From positions 1 through 64,000 of the forward strand of contig NZ_PYNW01000002.1 in assembly GCF_003026105.1 (NCBI RefSeq): a DNA stretch of 64,000 nt. Direction: 5' to 3'. Positions within the stretch are counted from its first letter, which is position 1; each line of letters opens with the position of its first letter. Positions 38,482 through 49,690 of the stretch are shown here, piece by piece. This DNA is from Photobacterium sp. GB-56 (GTDB taxonomy: Bacteria > Pseudomonadota > Gammaproteobacteria > Enterobacterales > Vibrionaceae). The notes below the pieces were generated by a model. It did not search any database. It had not been told where the DNA came from and worked only from the letters and a program-made list of their open reading frames with translations. A program made the position numbers and the translations under genes.

Positions 38482-39132
38482 TTACAATTGTTCACTGGTG
38501 GCTAATGTGACCTCTCGCCACTCACCAGGTGCAAGATCATTGACCGTCCATTGTGCCATTTGATGGCGAATTAGGCGTAATGTTGGATGGCCGATATGCG
38601 CGGTCATACGGCGAACTTGGCGATTACGCCCTTCTTTTAGTGTAATAGCAAGCCATGTCGTTGGAATGTTTTTACGTTCGCGAATGGGGGGATTACGATC
38701 CCATACCATTGGTGATTCAATGACTTCAACACCTGCAGGCAGTGTCATGCCGTCTTTTAATTCTACGCCATCACGTAAAGCTTGCAGATTAGCTTCTGTT
38801 GGTGCGCCTTCAACTTGTACCCAATACACTTTTGCTTGCTTTGATTTGGGCTGCGTTAACCTAGCTTGTAACACACCATCATTGGTTAAAACTAACAAAC
38901 CTTCACTGTCTTTATCTAAGCGTCCAGCGGGGTAAACATCTTTTACTGGAATAAAGTCTGCAAGTGTACTGTCACCCGGTTCACCAGAAAACTGGGTCAA
39001 AGTGTTAAAGGGTTTGTTAAATAAAATGATCTTTTGTGGACCGCGAGCTCGCTTCGGTTTATTTAATTTTCTTGATGCCCTGCGCTCATTATTGGCACGT
39101 TTAGGTTGACGAATCATGGTATTTGGCTTCAT
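38482..39132 (-). CDS. rluE: Ribosomal large-subunit pseudouridine synthase RluE
   Basis: RsuA-family pseudouridine synthase for 23S rRNA U2457. [19 protein letters not shown] contains the catalytic Asp, and [37 protein letters not shown] and QMAQW follow the family. I favour ATG 39132 (about 216 residues, [12 protein letters not shown]) over the longer frame. The upstream 20 residues are hydrophobic and unlike the family, and lie in the icd promoter region. No S4 domain is present, in accord with RluE. A basic N-terminal tail of about 40 residues precedes the catalytic domain. The start remains uncertain because no ribosome-binding site stands out. Confidence 0.9.
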   Translation of the reverse strand: MKPNTMIRQPKRANNERRASRKLNKPKRARGPQKIILFNKPFNTLTQFSGEPGDSTLADFIPVKDVYPAGRLDKDSEGLLVLTNDGVLQARLTQPKSKQAKVYWVQVEGAPTEANLQALRDGVELKDGMTLPAGVEVIESPMVWDRNPPIRERKNIPTTWLAITLKEGRNRQVRRMTAHIGHPTLRLIRHQMAQWTVNDLAPGEWREVTLATSEQL

Positions 39133-39272
39133 AAATACTGCCGTAATGGAGATTTGTAGTATAGACAGGTCTATTATACGTGAAAATAACACAATTGGCG
39201 TACCGTTAAAATTTCAAGTATGATTTGCTCGCATCTTACAAAAAGATAACAAATGGACGCTAGGAGATTAAA

Positions 39273-40526
39273 ATGGATAGTAAAGTAGTTGTACCAGTTG
39301 AAGGTCAGAAAATTACCCTAGATTCTGATGGTAAATTGGTCGTTCCTAACAACCCAGTCATTCCTTACATTGAAGGTGATGGTATTGGTGTTGATGTAAG
39401 CCCTGCAATGATTAAAGTTGTCGATGCAGCTGTAAAGAAAGCCTACGCTGGCGATCGTAAAATTGAGTGGATGGAAATCTACACAGGTGAAAAGTCTACA
39501 CAGATTTACGGTGAAGATGCTTGGTTACCTCAAGAAACATTAGACTTTATCCGTGAATATAAAGTAGCGATCAAAGGCCCACTGACAACACCTGTTGGCG
39601 GTGGTATTCGCTCACTGAATGTAGCATTACGTCAAGAGCTAGATTTATACATCTGTGCTCGTCCTGTTCGTTACTTTGATGGTGTTCCAAGCCCACTTAA
39701 GCAACCAGAGCTAACTGACATGGTTATTTACCGTGAAAACTCTGAAGATATCTATGCGGGTGTTGAATTCCAAGCGGGCACTGCTGAAGCGGATAAAGTA
39801 ATTAAATTCCTACAAGAAGAAATGGGTGCAACTAAAATCCGTTTCCCACAACAATGTGGTGTAGGTATCAAGCCTGTATCTGAAGAAGGCACTAAGCGTT
39901 TAGTTCGTGCTGCAATTCAATACACAATCGATAACGATCGTGACTCACTAACGTTGGTACACAAAGGTAACATCATGAAGTTCACCGAAGGTGCCTTCAA
40001 AGATTGGGGTTACGAAGTTGCGCTACAAGAGTTCGGTGCTGAACTACTTGATGGTGGCCCATGGATGACTCTAAAGAATCCAAATACGGGTAAAGAAATC
40101 ATCGTTAAAGATTGTATTGCTGATGCATTCTTGCAACAAATCCTACTTCGCCCTGCTGAATACGATGTTATTGCAACGATGAACTTAAACGGTGATTACG
40201 TTTCTGATGCACTTGCAGCACAGGTTGGTGGTATTGGTATCGCACCTGGCGCAAACATTGGTGATGGCATTGCATTATTTGAAGCAACGCACGGTACTGC
40301 ACCTAAGTACGCAGGTCAGGATAAAGTAAACCCTGGTTCACTTATCCTTTCTGCAGAAATGATGCTGCGTCACCTAGGTTGGGTTGAAGCTGCAGATCTA
40401 ATTATTAGTTCAATGGAAGCTGCGATTAGCAACAAAACAGTGACTTATGATTTCGAGCGTCTAATGGATGGCGCAACATTACGTAAGTGTTCTGAATTTG
40501 CTGATGATATGATTGAACAAATGTAA
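39273..40526 (+). CDS. icd: Isocitrate dehydrogenase (NADP)
   Basis: TCA-cycle enzyme that oxidises isocitrate to 2-oxoglutarate. 417 residues, E. coli type. [20 protein letters not shown] (about 105-124) contains the substrate-binding Ser that AceK phosphorylates in E. coli. [34 protein letters not shown] and the C-terminal [20 protein letters not shown] (NADP region) are all as in the family. A strong AGGAG precedes the ATG. It is monocistronic, with a terminator 22 bases after the stop. Confidence 0.98.
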   Translation: MDSKVVVPVEGQKITLDSDGKLVVPNNPVIPYIEGDGIGVDVSPAMIKVVDAAVKKAYAGDRKIEWMEIYTGEKSTQIYGEDAWLPQETLDFIREYKVAIKGPLTTPVGGGIRSLNVALRQELDLYICARPVRYFDGVPSPLKQPELTDMVIYRENSEDIYAGVEFQAGTAEADKVIKFLQEEMGATKIRFPQQCGVGIKPVSEEGTKRLVRAAIQYTIDNDRDSLTLVHKGNIMKFTEGAFKDWGYEVALQEFGAELLDGGPWMTLKNPNTGKEIIVKDCIADAFLQQILLRPAEYDVIATMNLNGDYVSDALAAQVGGIGIAPGANIGDGIALFEATHGTAPKYAGQDKVNPGSLILSAEMMLRHLGWVEAADLIISSMEAAISNKTVTYDFERLMDGATLRKCSEFADDMIEQM

Positions 40527-40548
40527 TTTAATCATTACATATAGATAT

Positions 40549-40573
40549 GAGCCCAGCACTGCTGGGCTTTTTT
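40549..40573 (+). terminator. Terminator of icd
   Basis: GCCCAGCA/TGCTGGGC stem, single-base loop region, followed by TTTTTT. Confidence 0.92.
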
Positions 40574-40940
40574 GTATGCAAAAAACACAGTTTGTCTGCT
40601 TGTTAGGCATTCAGAGTAATGGTTCGTGCTTAACTTCTCAAAGGTGATATTTGGCTATGAGTCAATGGTTTTCATCGCTGATTATTTCGCATATGATGAA
40701 AACAGAGCAGGAAAATTGTTAAAAATATGTTTGTATTTGAGCGGTGGGGAGTGCTTTTTTAGTCATGCACTTTTTATTCATAATATGTTGGTATATTTCT
40801 CTGGTACAGAACAAGATTAGCGAATAACCATGTGGTGGGTGTACTTTTAATGTCCATTGAGGCATTGGATCATAGACAAGTAAACACATTATTATTATTG
40901 TCTGTTAATAATGCGGTAGATGTTGAGATAGAAGGGACTA
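40574..40940. other. Gene-free stretch between icd and cspD
   Basis: I see no real gene. A 64-codon plus-strand frame at 40626-40820 lacks a ribosome-binding site and protein-like composition. No repeat or operator stands out. Confidence 0.5.
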
Positions 40941-40969
40941 AAAATTAAAGGCGAGAGAAACTCACCTTT
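40941..40969 (-). terminator. Terminator of cspD
   Basis: On the minus strand AAAGGTGAG/CTCGCCTTT forms a stem with a short loop, followed by AATTTTT. Confidence 0.8.
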
Positions 40970-40996
40970 ATTATACACAATGTGGTAGATACAAGA

Positions 40997-41218
40997 TTAC
41001 TTAGCTTCATCACCTTCAGCGAGGATGATTTCGCTAGCATGATAGCCTTTGGGGCCTGTTTGCACTTCATAGTTAACTTGTTGTCCCGCCTTAAGTGTTC
41101 TATATCCTTCCATCTGGATTGTAGAGTAGTGGGCGAAGATATCATCTTCTCCATCCTCAGGGCAGATGAAACCAAAGCCTTTGGCGTTATTGAACCATTT
41201 CACTGTACCTGTTGCCAT
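40997..41218 (-). CDS. cspD: Cold-shock-domain protein CspD
   Basis: A 73-residue OB-fold protein that binds single-stranded DNA and RNA. In E. coli CspD inhibits replication in stationary phase. GTVKWFNNAKGFGFICPE (RNP1) and DIFAHYSTIQMEGYRTL (RNP2) are intact. I start at ATG 41218 (MATGTVKWF), which has GAGGGA upstream; the ORF to 41239 adds seven unconserved residues. The short length and divergent position next to clpS match cspD in E. coli and Vibrio. Confidence 0.96.
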   Translation of the reverse strand: MATGTVKWFNNAKGFGFICPEDGEDDIFAHYSTIQMEGYRTLKAGQQVNYEVQTGPKGYHASEIILAEGDEAK

Positions 41219-41442
41219 GCTATTACATCCCTCTTGCATTCAACTTCCATTTGGCATTAGCTATATACCAATACATTTGAATATTTGCATACTAATGCGT
41301 TTTGATGCAGATTATATCTACTACAGGTAACACTTTAGTAAAAAGAGCAAGTCAGTCAAGTGTTCTTTGTAACATTTTGATAAAATCTTTTTTGTTGGCT
41401 TCTCTATAGCCAGCTTGTGAACTAATGAACTAAGATGAAACT

Positions 41443-41763
41443 ATGAGTAAGTTATACGAATGGATTAGCCCTGACTCCGATATTTTAGAAGAGGAAGAGA
41501 TTCAGGTTAAGCCACCATCGATGTACAAAGTAATTTTGAATAATGATGATTACACACCGATGGATTTTGTGATAGAAGTGTTACAAACTTTCTTCTCCAT
41601 GGATCTGGAGAAAGCTGCTCAGTTAATGCTAGCTGTACATTATGAAGGCAAAGCTATTTGCGGAACTTTCACGGCAGAGGTAGCAGAAACAAAAGTAGCG
41701 CAAGTAATGATGTACGCACGCGAACATGAACATCCGCTGTTGTGTACTATGGAAAAAGCATAA
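41443..41763 (+). CDS. clpS: ClpS adaptor for the ClpAP protease
   Basis: A 106-residue N-degron recognin that delivers proteins with N-terminal Leu, Phe, Tyr or Trp to Clp[20 protein letters not shown] (about 27-45) has the substrate pocket with the N-D-D and Met residues. [24 protein letters not shown] contains the ClpA-binding His/Glu and pocket residues. The gene lies 47 bases upstream of clpA and divergent from cspD. Confidence 0.97.
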   Translation: MSKLYEWISPDSDILEEEEIQVKPPSMYKVILNNDDYTPMDFVIEVLQTFFSMDLEKAAQLMLAVHYEGKAICGTFTAEVAETKVAQVMMYAREHEHPLLCTMEKA

Positions 41764-41810
41764 TCTTTTTCCGGCACGCCATTTTTAGTGGTTTTTAGGG
41801 GAGGTGCCTT

Positions 41811-44078
41811 ATGCTAAACAAAGAACTTGAAGCGAGCCTAAACGGTGCATTCGCCCGTGCGCGAGAAAAGCGCCATGAGTTTATGACTGTAGAACATCTA
41901 TTGATGGCTCTATTAGAAAATGTAGCAGCTCAAGAGGCTTTATTAGCGTGCCGCGCTGATTTAGACCAATTGCGTCGTGAACTTGATTCCTTTATTGAAC
42001 AAACTACGCCATTAATTCCGGTTGATGACGAAAGCCGTGAAACACAACCTACGCTAAGTTTCCAGCGTGTCTTACAACGTGCAGTTTTCCATGTTCAATC
42101 ATCCGGACGTAGTGAAGTTACGGGTGCTAATGTTCTTGTTGCTATTTTTAGTGAGCAAGAATCTCACGCCGCTTACCTACTTAAGAAAAGTGATATTAGT
42201 CGTCTAGATGTCGTTAACTTTATCTCTCACGGCACTGTAAAAGACAGTGACAACGATGATGTTAATTCATCAGATATGGGAAATAACGAAGAGCAGCGCG
42301 CAGAAGCAAATTCTGAAGATAAGCTTGAGAACTTTGCAACTAACCTTAATCAGCTTGCAAAAGCGGGCGGTATTGATCCATTGATCGGGCGAGATAAAGA
42401 GCTGGAACGCACCGTTCAAGTGTTATGCCGTCGTCGTAAAAATAACCCATTACTGGTTGGTGAAGCTGGGGTCGGTAAAACAGCGATAGCAGAAGGGTTA
42501 GCATGGCGTATTGTTGAAGGACAGGTGCCAGAAATTATCAAAGATTGCGTGATCTATTCCCTGGATATTGGCTCGCTACTCGCGGGAACTAAGTATCGTG
42601 GTGACTTTGAAAAACGTTTTAAAGGAATTTTAAAGCAGTTAGAAAAAGAAGATCATGCAGTGCTATTTATCGATGAGATCCACACTATTATCGGTGCGGG
42701 TGCGGCATCAGGTGGTCAAGTTGATGCTGCAAATTTAATTAAGCCGTTGCTAAGTAGTGGCAAGTTACGTTGTATGGGATCAACCACGTACCAAGAGTAC
42801 AGCAATATTTTTGAGAAAGAGCGTGCACTTTCACGCCGCTTCCAAAAGATTGATGTGATTGAACCATCTCTTGATGATACAACCAAGATATTAATGGGCT
42901 TGAAGCCGAAATATGAAGCGCACCATGAAGTACGTTTTACCAATAAAGCAATTCGTGCAGCGGTAGAGCTTTCAGCTAAATACATCAATGAGCGCCATTT
43001 ACCAGATAAGGCGATTGATGTGATTGATGAAGCGGGAGCTCGTTGTCGTCTCGCTCCAGCTAATCGCCGTAAGAAAACGGTGAACGTGGGTGATATTGAA
43101 GCTATGATTGCAAAGATGGCACGTATCCCTGAGAAGTCGATTTCATCAAGCGATCGAGATGTACTTCAGCATCTTGATGACAAACTGAAGATGCTAGTCT
43201 TTGGTCAAGATAACGCCATTGATGTACTCACAGAGGCCATTAAGCTCAGTCGTGCAGGCTTAGGTGCTGAGAATAAACCTGTTGGTTCTTTCTTGTTTGC
43301 AGGCCCTACAGGTGTTGGTAAAACAGAAGTGACCGTACAACTTGCACGTACACTAGGCATTGAACTATTACGTTTTGATATGTCAGAGTACATGGAGCGT
43401 CATACTGTTAGCCGTTTAATCGGTGCTCCTCCTGGTTATGTGGGTTATGACCAAGGTGGTTTATTAACGGACGCCGTGATCAAAAATCCACATTCAGTAG
43501 TGCTACTGGATGAGATTGAAAAAGCGCACCCTGATGTATTTAATCTACTACTACAAGTAATGGATAACGGTACGTTAACAGATAACAATGGTCGTAAAGC
43601 GGATTTCCGTAACGTGATTTTTGTTATGACGACCAATGCAGGTGTGACCGAGACAGTACGTAAATCGATTGGCCTTATTCAACAAGATCATAGCCATGAT
43701 GCGATGACTGAAATCAAACGTGTATTTACACCGGAATTCAGAAACCGTTTAGACAATATCATTTGGTTTAACCACCTAGAGAAAGATGTTATTGGTCAAG
43801 TGGTAGATAAGTTTATTGTTGAACTGCAAGCCCAACTTGATGCGCGTGGTGTATCGATGGAAGTCTCTGAGCGTGCACGTAACTGGATGTCAGATAAAGG
43901 TTACGATAAATCAATGGGTGCTCGTCCGATGGCGCGTGTAATTCAAGATAACTTGAAAAAGCCGCTGGCGAATGAATTACTGTTTGGTTGTTTAGTGAAT
44001 GGTGGTTCTGTACGTGTTGACTTTATCAATGATGAGCTTGATTTCCAATTCAGTAGTGAGATGGAACCTGCGCATTAG
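41811..44078 (+). CDS. clpA: ATP-dependent Clp protease ATPase subunit ClpA
   Basis: A 755-residue AAA+ unfoldase that threads substrates into ClpP. The N domain (1-145) docks ClpS. D1 has [13 protein letters not shown] (about 218) and [14 protein letters not shown]2 has [13 protein letters not shown] (about 497) and [16 protein letters not shown] ([11 protein letters not shown], about 620) is the ClpP-docking loop. An acidic linker ([16 protein letters not shown], about 145-170) separates N and D1. AGGGGAGG precedes the ATG. Confidence 0.98.
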   Translation: MLNKELEASLNGAFARAREKRHEFMTVEHLLMALLENVAAQEALLACRADLDQLRRELDSFIEQTTPLIPVDDESRETQPTLSFQRVLQRAVFHVQSSGRSEVTGANVLVAIFSEQESHAAYLLKKSDISRLDVVNFISHGTVKDSDNDDVNSSDMGNNEEQRAEANSEDKLENFATNLNQLAKAGGIDPLIGRDKELERTVQVLCRRRKNNPLLVGEAGVGKTAIAEGLAWRIVEGQVPEIIKDCVIYSLDIGSLLAGTKYRGDFEKRFKGILKQLEKEDHAVLFIDEIHTIIGAGAASGGQVDAANLIKPLLSSGKLRCMGSTTYQEYSNIFEKERALSRRFQKIDVIEPSLDDTTKILMGLKPKYEAHHEVRFTNKAIRAAVELSAKYINERHLPDKAIDVIDEAGARCRLAPANRRKKTVNVGDIEAMIAKMARIPEKSISSSDRDVLQHLDDKLKMLVFGQDNAIDVLTEAIKLSRAGLGAENKPVGSFLFAGPTGVGKTEVTVQLARTLGIELLRFDMSEYMERHTVSRLIGAPPGYVGYDQGGLLTDAVIKNPHSVVLLDEIEKAHPDVFNLLLQVMDNGTLTDNNGRKADFRNVIFVMTTNAGVTETVRKSIGLIQQDHSHDAMTEIKRVFTPEFRNRLDNIIWFNHLEKDVIGQVVDKFIVELQAQLDARGVSMEVSERARNWMSDKGYDKSMGARPMARVIQDNLKKPLANELLFGCLVNGGSVRVDFINDELDFQFSSEMEPAH

Positions 44079-44100
44079 TGATGAAATGCGATAAAACTAG

Positions 44101-44136
44101 AAAGCCGCAGGCTACTAAGTCTGCGGCGTTTTTTTA
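44101..44136 (+). terminator. Terminator of clpSA
   Basis: GCCGCAG/CTGCGGC stem, 10-base loop, then GTTTTTTT. Confidence 0.9.
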
Positions 44137-44162
44137 TCTACGCAAAAAGATTATTTGATAGA

Positions 44163-44192
44163 TAAAATAAAACCCAGCATTTAGCTGGGTTT
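44163..44192 (-). terminator. Terminator of infA
   Basis: On the minus strand AACCCAGC/GCTGGGTT is followed by TTATTTT, 27 bases after the infA stop. Confidence 0.85.
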
Positions 44193-44219
44193 CACTGCAT
44201 CGTTAATTTTGAAAGAAAA

Positions 44220-44447
<228 letters not shown>

Positions 44448-44638
44448 TTAGGCTACCAGCCATTCATCTTGATCGGGCTGGATAATGCCTCGAAACTGTT
44501 TAAGTGTAAAGTTTAGGTGCTAATTTTACCCTTGCCAGTTGTCTTTGTCAGCTTTTGTTCGCGATTAATACGTATTTTCTACGTAAATTGACTTTTGTTT
44601 GATGTGTTCAGTTTGTATTGCTTTAGATTTAAGCAAAC

Positions 44639-45328
44639 TTACTGCCATATACCATCGATAAGTTTTTGATGAGGGACAAAACGTGTTTTGTAATTCATTG
44701 CCTTACAAGCATCGATTTGAAATCCAGGATATAGCCATTGACGTTTTGATTGACGACAGAACGCTATTTGAAAAAGTACACATAAGGTTCCAAGTGAGAG
44801 AGAGTGCTCTGGTTCAAAAAAGCTATACACTGCGCTCAATGCGTCAGGAAATACATCCGTTACAGCAATGGCGATAAGTTTTTCATCTTCATAAACATGC
44901 AAAAACGCGGTTGCCATCCAAGGTGCTGTTACAAATTCAAAAAATTGTTCTTTATTGGCTGGAAACATGGATCCTGTGGAATGACGAAGACGGATGTATT
45001 TTTCATATAATACAAACCAGTTTTCATCTAGCTCTGTTTTAAATTCAAAGCGCAGCTTTCGCATTTGAGCTTGCTGACGCTTTTGACTTCTTGATGGTGT
45101 GAACCTTTGGCAATCAATACGTAAAGGTGTACAAGCTGAGCAAGCAGCACACATAGGTTTGTAAATGGCACGACTACTGCGACGGTAACCTGAGGCTATT
45201 AATACGTCGTAGCCTTCGGGTGATAGCCACTGTGGCTCTCTTACTACCCCTAAGCGTTCTGTTTGATTAGGTAAGTAACTGCAATTAGATTCTGGTGTTA
45301 GACCTATTTGTAGTGATAACTGATCCAT
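44639..45328 (-). CDS. bpt: Aspartate/glutamate leucyltransferase Bpt (N-degron pathway)
   Basis: A 229-residue transferase of the ATE family that adds leucine to N-terminal Asp or Glu, making ClpS substrates. CSYLPNQTERLGVVREP at the N-terminus, GYRRSSRAIYKPMCAACSACTPLRI (with the conserved Cys pairs) and the C-terminal GTLCVLFQIAFCRQ are family traits. The ORF starts three bases after the aat stop, so the two are co-translated. The gene is often annotated ate, but the bacterial enzymes of this clade transfer Leu. The assignment of amino-acid specificity is by family. Confidence 0.93.
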   Translation of the reverse strand: MDQLSLQIGLTPESNCSYLPNQTERLGVVREPQWLSPEGYDVLIASGYRRSSRAIYKPMCAACSACTPLRIDCQRFTPSRSQKRQQAQMRKLRFEFKTELDENWFVLYEKYIRLRHSTGSMFPANKEQFFEFVTAPWMATAFLHVYEDEKLIAIAVTDVFPDALSAVYSFFEPEHSLSLGTLCVLFQIAFCRQSKRQWLYPGFQIDACKAMNYKTRFVPHQKLIDGIWQ

Positions 45329-45331
45329 TGG

Positions 45332-46045
45332 TTAGGCCTGTGCAATCGGTAATACGTGAGAAAGATAGGTTTCTACTGGCAGTATAATATCTCGCTGCTG
45401 GTAAAGATGGTCTAAAAATAGCGAACGCTCAAAGGTTTCTGCGCCTAAGGATTCAAGGTGTGGATTCATCATCTGGCAATCAATTAATGTACCGCCAAGC
45501 TCAGAGAAATAACGACAAAACTGCCATAATGCAATTTTAGATGCATTATCCGCCAATGAAAACATCGACTCACCGCAAAAAACAGTTCCTATTGCAACAC
45601 CATAAAAACCACCTATAAGTTTTTCATTAGACCAGACTTCCACGGAATGACAAATACCTAATGTATGTAGTTTTTGATAGGCTGAAATCATTTCTTCGGT
45701 GATCCATGTTTGTTCAGGCCCTCGGCAACTTGCACAGTGGCGAATCACATCATGGCATGCCTTGTTAATCGTGACGGTATAGCCTGATTTACGGAAAAAC
45801 TTTTTCAGGCTCTTACTTGGCATAAAGGCATGTGGATGAAAAACGCCACGAGGGGTAGGACTCCACCAGAGAAGAGGTTCACCTTCCGAAAACCAAGGGA
45901 AAATACCTTCACGATAGGCGGTTTGTAAGCGTTTGGGGCTGAGATCTCCTCCCATTGCCAATAACCCATTAGGTTCTGATAAGGCGTTTGACGGGTGAGG
46001 AAACTGGTAAGTGCTGCTATCGATCTCTGGTAAATAAATAGTCAT
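45332..46045 (-). CDS. aat: Leucyl/phenylalanyl-tRNA-protein transferase
   Basis: A 237-residue enzyme that transfers Leu or Phe from tRNA to N-terminal Lys or Arg, making ClpS substrates. FPHPSNALSEPNGLLAMGGDLSP at the N-terminus, GIFPWFSEGEPLLWWSPTPRGVF, then WITEEMISAYQKLH and GESMFSLADNASKIAL are family motifs. It is the first gene of aat-bpt. A terminator-like stem separates it from cydC. Confidence 0.97.
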   Translation of the reverse strand: MTIYLPEIDSSTYQFPHPSNALSEPNGLLAMGGDLSPKRLQTAYREGIFPWFSEGEPLLWWSPTPRGVFHPHAFMPSKSLKKFFRKSGYTVTINKACHDVIRHCASCRGPEQTWITEEMISAYQKLHTLGICHSVEVWSNEKLIGGFYGVAIGTVFCGESMFSLADNASKIALWQFCRYFSELGGTLIDCQMMNPHLESLGAETFERSLFLDHLYQQRDIILPVETYLSHVLPIAQA

Positions 46046-46113
46046 ACTTTACTGATAGTAGTGGTAAATCTTAAATGATTATATCGCAGTTGATGGTGAG
46101 ATGAGACAGATAA

Positions 46114-46145
46114 TAAAAAGGCGATACAGTCAGATATCGCCTTTA
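46114..46145. terminator. Terminator after cydC
   Basis: AAAGGCGATA/TATCGCCTTT stem, then TTTTTATT on the minus strand. It should stop cydDC transcripts. Confidence 0.85.
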
Positions 46146-46167
46146 TTTATTTTAGCTATTACAGTAC

Positions 46168-47889
46168 TTAGATACGATTACACAATTCTGCATAACGACC
46201 GTTTTGTGCCAGTAATGCTTGGTGTTTACCGCGTTCGATGATCTCACCTTCATCCATTAAACAGATTTGATCCATTTGATCGAGTCCCACTAATCGGTGG
46301 GTGATAAAGAGTACGGTTTTATCTTTTGCATGTTCGAGTAACAAGGCTAATATTTGCTGCTCAGTTCGGCGATCAAGACCTTCTGTTGGCTCATCCATTA
46401 GTAGGATAGGCGCATCATGAAGTAGTGCGCGAGCGATACCTAAGCGGCGTCTTTCACCACCAGAGATTTGACGTCCACCTTCACCTAACCAAGTATCTAA
46501 TCCTTTCTCTTCAAGTAGGGTTGATAGGCCGACTTGAATTAATGCCTCGGTAAATTCAGCATCAGTGCCGTTGGGTTTTGCTAACACAAGGTTTTCACGC
46601 AATGAACCATTGAAGATATCAACACGTTGGCTAACCACGGTAATTGCTTTACGTAGAGCACTTTCACTCCATGTTGGAAGTGGTTTGCCATCAATGGAAA
46701 TTTGACCTTGTTGAGGATCCCAACTACGCGTGAGCAGTTGAAGTAAGGTTGATTTACCACAACCTGTTCGCCCTAGTAATGCCAGTTTTTCACCTTGTTT
46801 TAAGTCTATTGATACATTCTTCACAACAGTCTGAGTGCTACCGTAATAGGTGTAGCTGACATTTTCAATCTTTAGCTCACCTTGTGCATCACCATGGTAA
46901 CCGTTTGGATCAAAGATCGTATCAGGTGTCGCTTCAATGATTTCATTTAAGCGTTTTGCTGACGTTATGGTTTGCCCTAGGTATTGGAAAGCACCAGCAA
47001 CTGGCATCATCATCTCAAAGCTTGCCATGGTTGCAAATGCGACCATAGCTACAAATGGATCGGGCGCATGGCCACCAATACCATCAGCAGCAATCCACAG
47101 AATGACCACTAAGGTCCAGCCTGTGGCTGCCATCAACATACCATTTGCTAAGCCTGTTAAACTCGCCATTTTGCGTTGAGCTGCAAGCAGTTGGTCTTGC
47201 TCTGCTTCTGCTTGTTGGCGGTAACGAGGTTCTGCATTAAACAGCAAGAGTTCTGCATGGCCTTGCAACCAATCTAGTAGTTTTACACGGTAGTTCGCTT
47301 TTGCAACTGTCAGTTGCTCACCGTTACGTTTACCTAAGTGGTAAAACAAAATAGGCAATATAAACATTAATGAGAGCAAGATCCCACCAAGCGTTAAGCC
47401 AATCGTTGGATCAAACCATGATAAAAATGCGGTAATTGCAGCGATACCTAATACGCCAATCACTAAAGGACTAACCAATCTTAGATAGATGTGATCCATC
47501 GCATCAACATCAGCAACTAAACGGTTCAGCAAATCAGCATCACGTAGGTTCGCTTGACGGCCAGGGATCAGTGGTGTGAGTTTCCTAAAGAAAAATAAAC
47601 GTAGATCAGCAAGGAGCTTAAACGTTGCATTGTGGCTAACAACGCGTTCCCCCCAGCGCCCTGCGGTACGAGCCATAGAGAAACCACGAACCCCAGCCCC
47701 TGGTAACATGTAGTTGAATGTTTCTCTCGCTATGGTTAAACCCGCAACAGCAGAAGCGGCAATAAACCAGCCGGATAGGGTTAATAGACTAATAGCGGCA
47801 AGAATTGTAGCTAAACCTAAGAGCATACCGAGTGTTAAGCCAAACCAGTGCTTACGGTAAAGTTTTAGGTAAGGGATTAAATCACGCAT
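46168..47889 (-). CDS. cydC: Heterodimeric ABC exporter subunit CydC
   Basis: A 573-residue fused permease-ATPase. With CydD it forms the inner-membrane exporter for cysteine and glutathione, and it is needed to assemble cytochrome bd. Six membrane segments (about 15-300) precede the nucleotide-binding domain: ALLGRTGCGKSTLLQLL (Walker A, about 368), VSQRVDIFNGSLRENL (Q-loop), ISGGERRRLGIARALLHD (signature) and ILLMDEPTEGLDR (Walker B), then ITHRL. Its start overlaps the end of cydD by 8 bases. Confidence 0.96.
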   Translation of the reverse strand: MRDLIPYLKLYRKHWFGLTLGMLLGLATILAAISLLTLSGWFIAASAVAGLTIARETFNYMLPGAGVRGFSMARTAGRWGERVVSHNATFKLLADLRLFFFRKLTPLIPGRQANLRDADLLNRLVADVDAMDHIYLRLVSPLVIGVLGIAAITAFLSWFDPTIGLTLGGILLSLMFILPILFYHLGKRNGEQLTVAKANYRVKLLDWLQGHAELLLFNAEPRYRQQAEAEQDQLLAAQRKMASLTGLANGMLMAATGWTLVVILWIAADGIGGHAPDPFVAMVAFATMASFEMMMPVAGAFQYLGQTITSAKRLNEIIEATPDTIFDPNGYHGDAQGELKIENVSYTYYGSTQTVVKNVSIDLKQGEKLALLGRTGCGKSTLLQLLTRSWDPQQGQISIDGKPLPTWSESALRKAITVVSQRVDIFNGSLRENLVLAKPNGTDAEFTEALIQVGLSTLLEEKGLDTWLGEGGRQISGGERRRLGIARALLHDAPILLMDEPTEGLDRRTEQQILALLLEHAKDKTVLFITHRLVGLDQMDQICLMDEGEIIERGKHQALLAQNGRYAELCNRI

Positions 47890-49654
47890 CGAGATCCCTC
47901 TTATCTGTATGGCTTAGCATATCTGCCAGTAAGCCATGTTGACTGATTTCTACGAACGAACCGTTTTGAACAAGTTGGCCATTCTCCATTACAAGAACAC
48001 GATCCATAGCATGTAGTTGATCTAAACGGTGGCTAACCATCAATGTGGTATGTTGCTCAACAGCACGACCTAAACTTTCAAGGACTAAGCGTTCACTGTT
48101 AGCATCAAGGCTGGCTGTGGGCTCATCTAAAATCCAAAACGCACCTTGTTGTAACATGGCGCGAGCAACAGCAATACGCTGCGCTTGACCTACAGATAAA
48201 CCACCGGAACGATCACCAACATGATGTTGATAACCTTTTTCTAAGCGATTAATGAATTCGTCAGCGTAAGCTTCTTTTGCTACTTGAGTCACTTTGGCTT
48301 GTTCCGCGAATTGATCACCTAATGTGATGTTTTCATAAATCGTACCGTGAACAAGTAACGGGTTTTGACCAACCCAGCTAATCGCTTGACGCCATTCACT
48401 GTGGTTAAGCTCTTTCAATTCAATCCCATTAACTTTTATACTGCCGCGATAGGGTAGGAACCCCAATAAGGCGTTTAATAAACTGGTTTTACCTGCACCA
48501 CTAGGGCCAACCAATGCCACATGCTCATTGGCATTAATATCAAATGTCAGTGGACCTGCAAGCTTTTGACCTTCAGGACTTAATACTTCTAATTCGGTCA
48601 CTGATATTTGTATTTTCTCTGGCGTTGTTAATGTTTTAGTGCCATCCGTCATTTCGTCTGCTTCAATATTTAGAAACTCAACGATAGATTCTGCCGCACC
48701 AATAGCTTGTGCCTTGGCATGATAGAAAGTACCAAGATCACGTAGCGGTTGGTAAAACTCGGGCGCAAGAACCAGAATGAACAAACCAGTAAATAAAGTA
48801 ATAGGGATACCGTAGTTACCGAAATTTAATTCACCGATAAAAGCAAAACCGAAGTAAACCGCAACAATAGCAACAGAAATAGCAGAGAAGAACTCTAATA
48901 CTGCTGAAGATAAGAAAGCAAGACGAAGGACTTCCATTGTTCGTTTACGAAGTACGTGTGAAGCGGCATTCAGGTTCTCTGCTTCAGCCTCTGCACGATC
49001 AAATAAACGCAGGGTAGATAGCCCTTGAAGACGGTCGTAAAAGTGCCCTGATAAGCGTTGTAATGCCTTAAAATTTCGGCGGTTAGCATCTGCAGCACCT
49101 AAGCCAACCAGTGCCATAAATAAAGGAACAAGTGGTGCGGTGAGTAAGAATATTAACCCCGCTGCCCAGTTTAAGGGGAAAACGACAAATAAAATAACGA
49201 CAGGAATAAGAACGGATAGTGACATCTGGGGTAGATAGCGAGCAAAGAAATCTTGCATTTCTTCTACTTGCTCAAGAACAAGACTTGCCCATGTGCCAGC
49301 AGGTTTCCCTTTAATATAAGCGGGGCCTAAGTTTTGTAAGCGGTTAAGAATTAATTGGCGTATATGTAACCGTATTTGTTCGCCGCAACGGTAACCAAAA
49401 ATTTCTCTTCCCCAACTACATAGGGAACGCAAACCGATAATAACAAATAAACCAATAAATTGATTAATAAGAGAGTATTTATCAGTATGTTCAATAATCA
49501 GTTGATGCAGAATACTTGCAAGTAATGCTGCTTGTCCAACAAGCAGTAAACCAGACAAAAAGCCTAATCCAATACTTAGCATAAGCCAGCGTTTGGCTAA
49601 CTTACTTTGGGATTTAAGCCATTTGGTTAAATCTCGATGTAATTGTTTATCCAT
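47882..49654 (-). CDS. cydD: Heterodimeric ABC exporter subunit CydD
   Basis: A 590-residue partner of CydC. The membrane domain (about 20-320) has six segments, including LSIGLGFLSGLLLVGQAALL, and GPAYIKGKPAGTWASLVLEQVEEM in the first loop. The ATPase has VALVGPSGAGKTSLLNALLG (about 381), GQNPLLVHGTIYENI (Q-loop), LSVGQAQRIAVARAMLQQ (signature) and FWILDEPTASLD (Walker B). The cydDC pair lies next to trxB, as in E. coli. A palindrome 37 bases upstream of the start may regulate it. Confidence 0.96.
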   Translation of the reverse strand: MDKQLHRDLTKWLKSQSKLAKRWLMLSIGLGFLSGLLLVGQAALLASILHQLIIEHTDKYSLINQFIGLFVIIGLRSLCSWGREIFGYRCGEQIRLHIRQLILNRLQNLGPAYIKGKPAGTWASLVLEQVEEMQDFFARYLPQMSLSVLIPVVILFVVFPLNWAAGLIFLLTAPLVPLFMALVGLGAADANRRNFKALQRLSGHFYDRLQGLSTLRLFDRAEAEAENLNAASHVLRKRTMEVLRLAFLSSAVLEFFSAISVAIVAVYFGFAFIGELNFGNYGIPITLFTGLFILVLAPEFYQPLRDLGTFYHAKAQAIGAAESIVEFLNIEADEMTDGTKTLTTPEKIQISVTELEVLSPEGQKLAGPLTFDINANEHVALVGPSGAGKTSLLNALLGFLPYRGSIKVNGIELKELNHSEWRQAISWVGQNPLLVHGTIYENITLGDQFAEQAKVTQVAKEAYADEFINRLEKGYQHHVGDRSGGLSVGQAQRIAVARAMLQQGAFWILDEPTASLDANSERLVLESLGRAVEQHTTLMVSHRLDQLHAMDRVLVMENGQLVQNGSFVEISQHGLLADMLSHTDKRDLDA

Positions 49655-49690
49655 ATAAGGGGTTCATTACGGTATTAACGGTGGGTAGCT

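Noticed and set aside
40626-40820. 64-codon frame between icd and cspD
   Set aside because: No ribosome-binding site; composition looks like chance AT-rich sequence.
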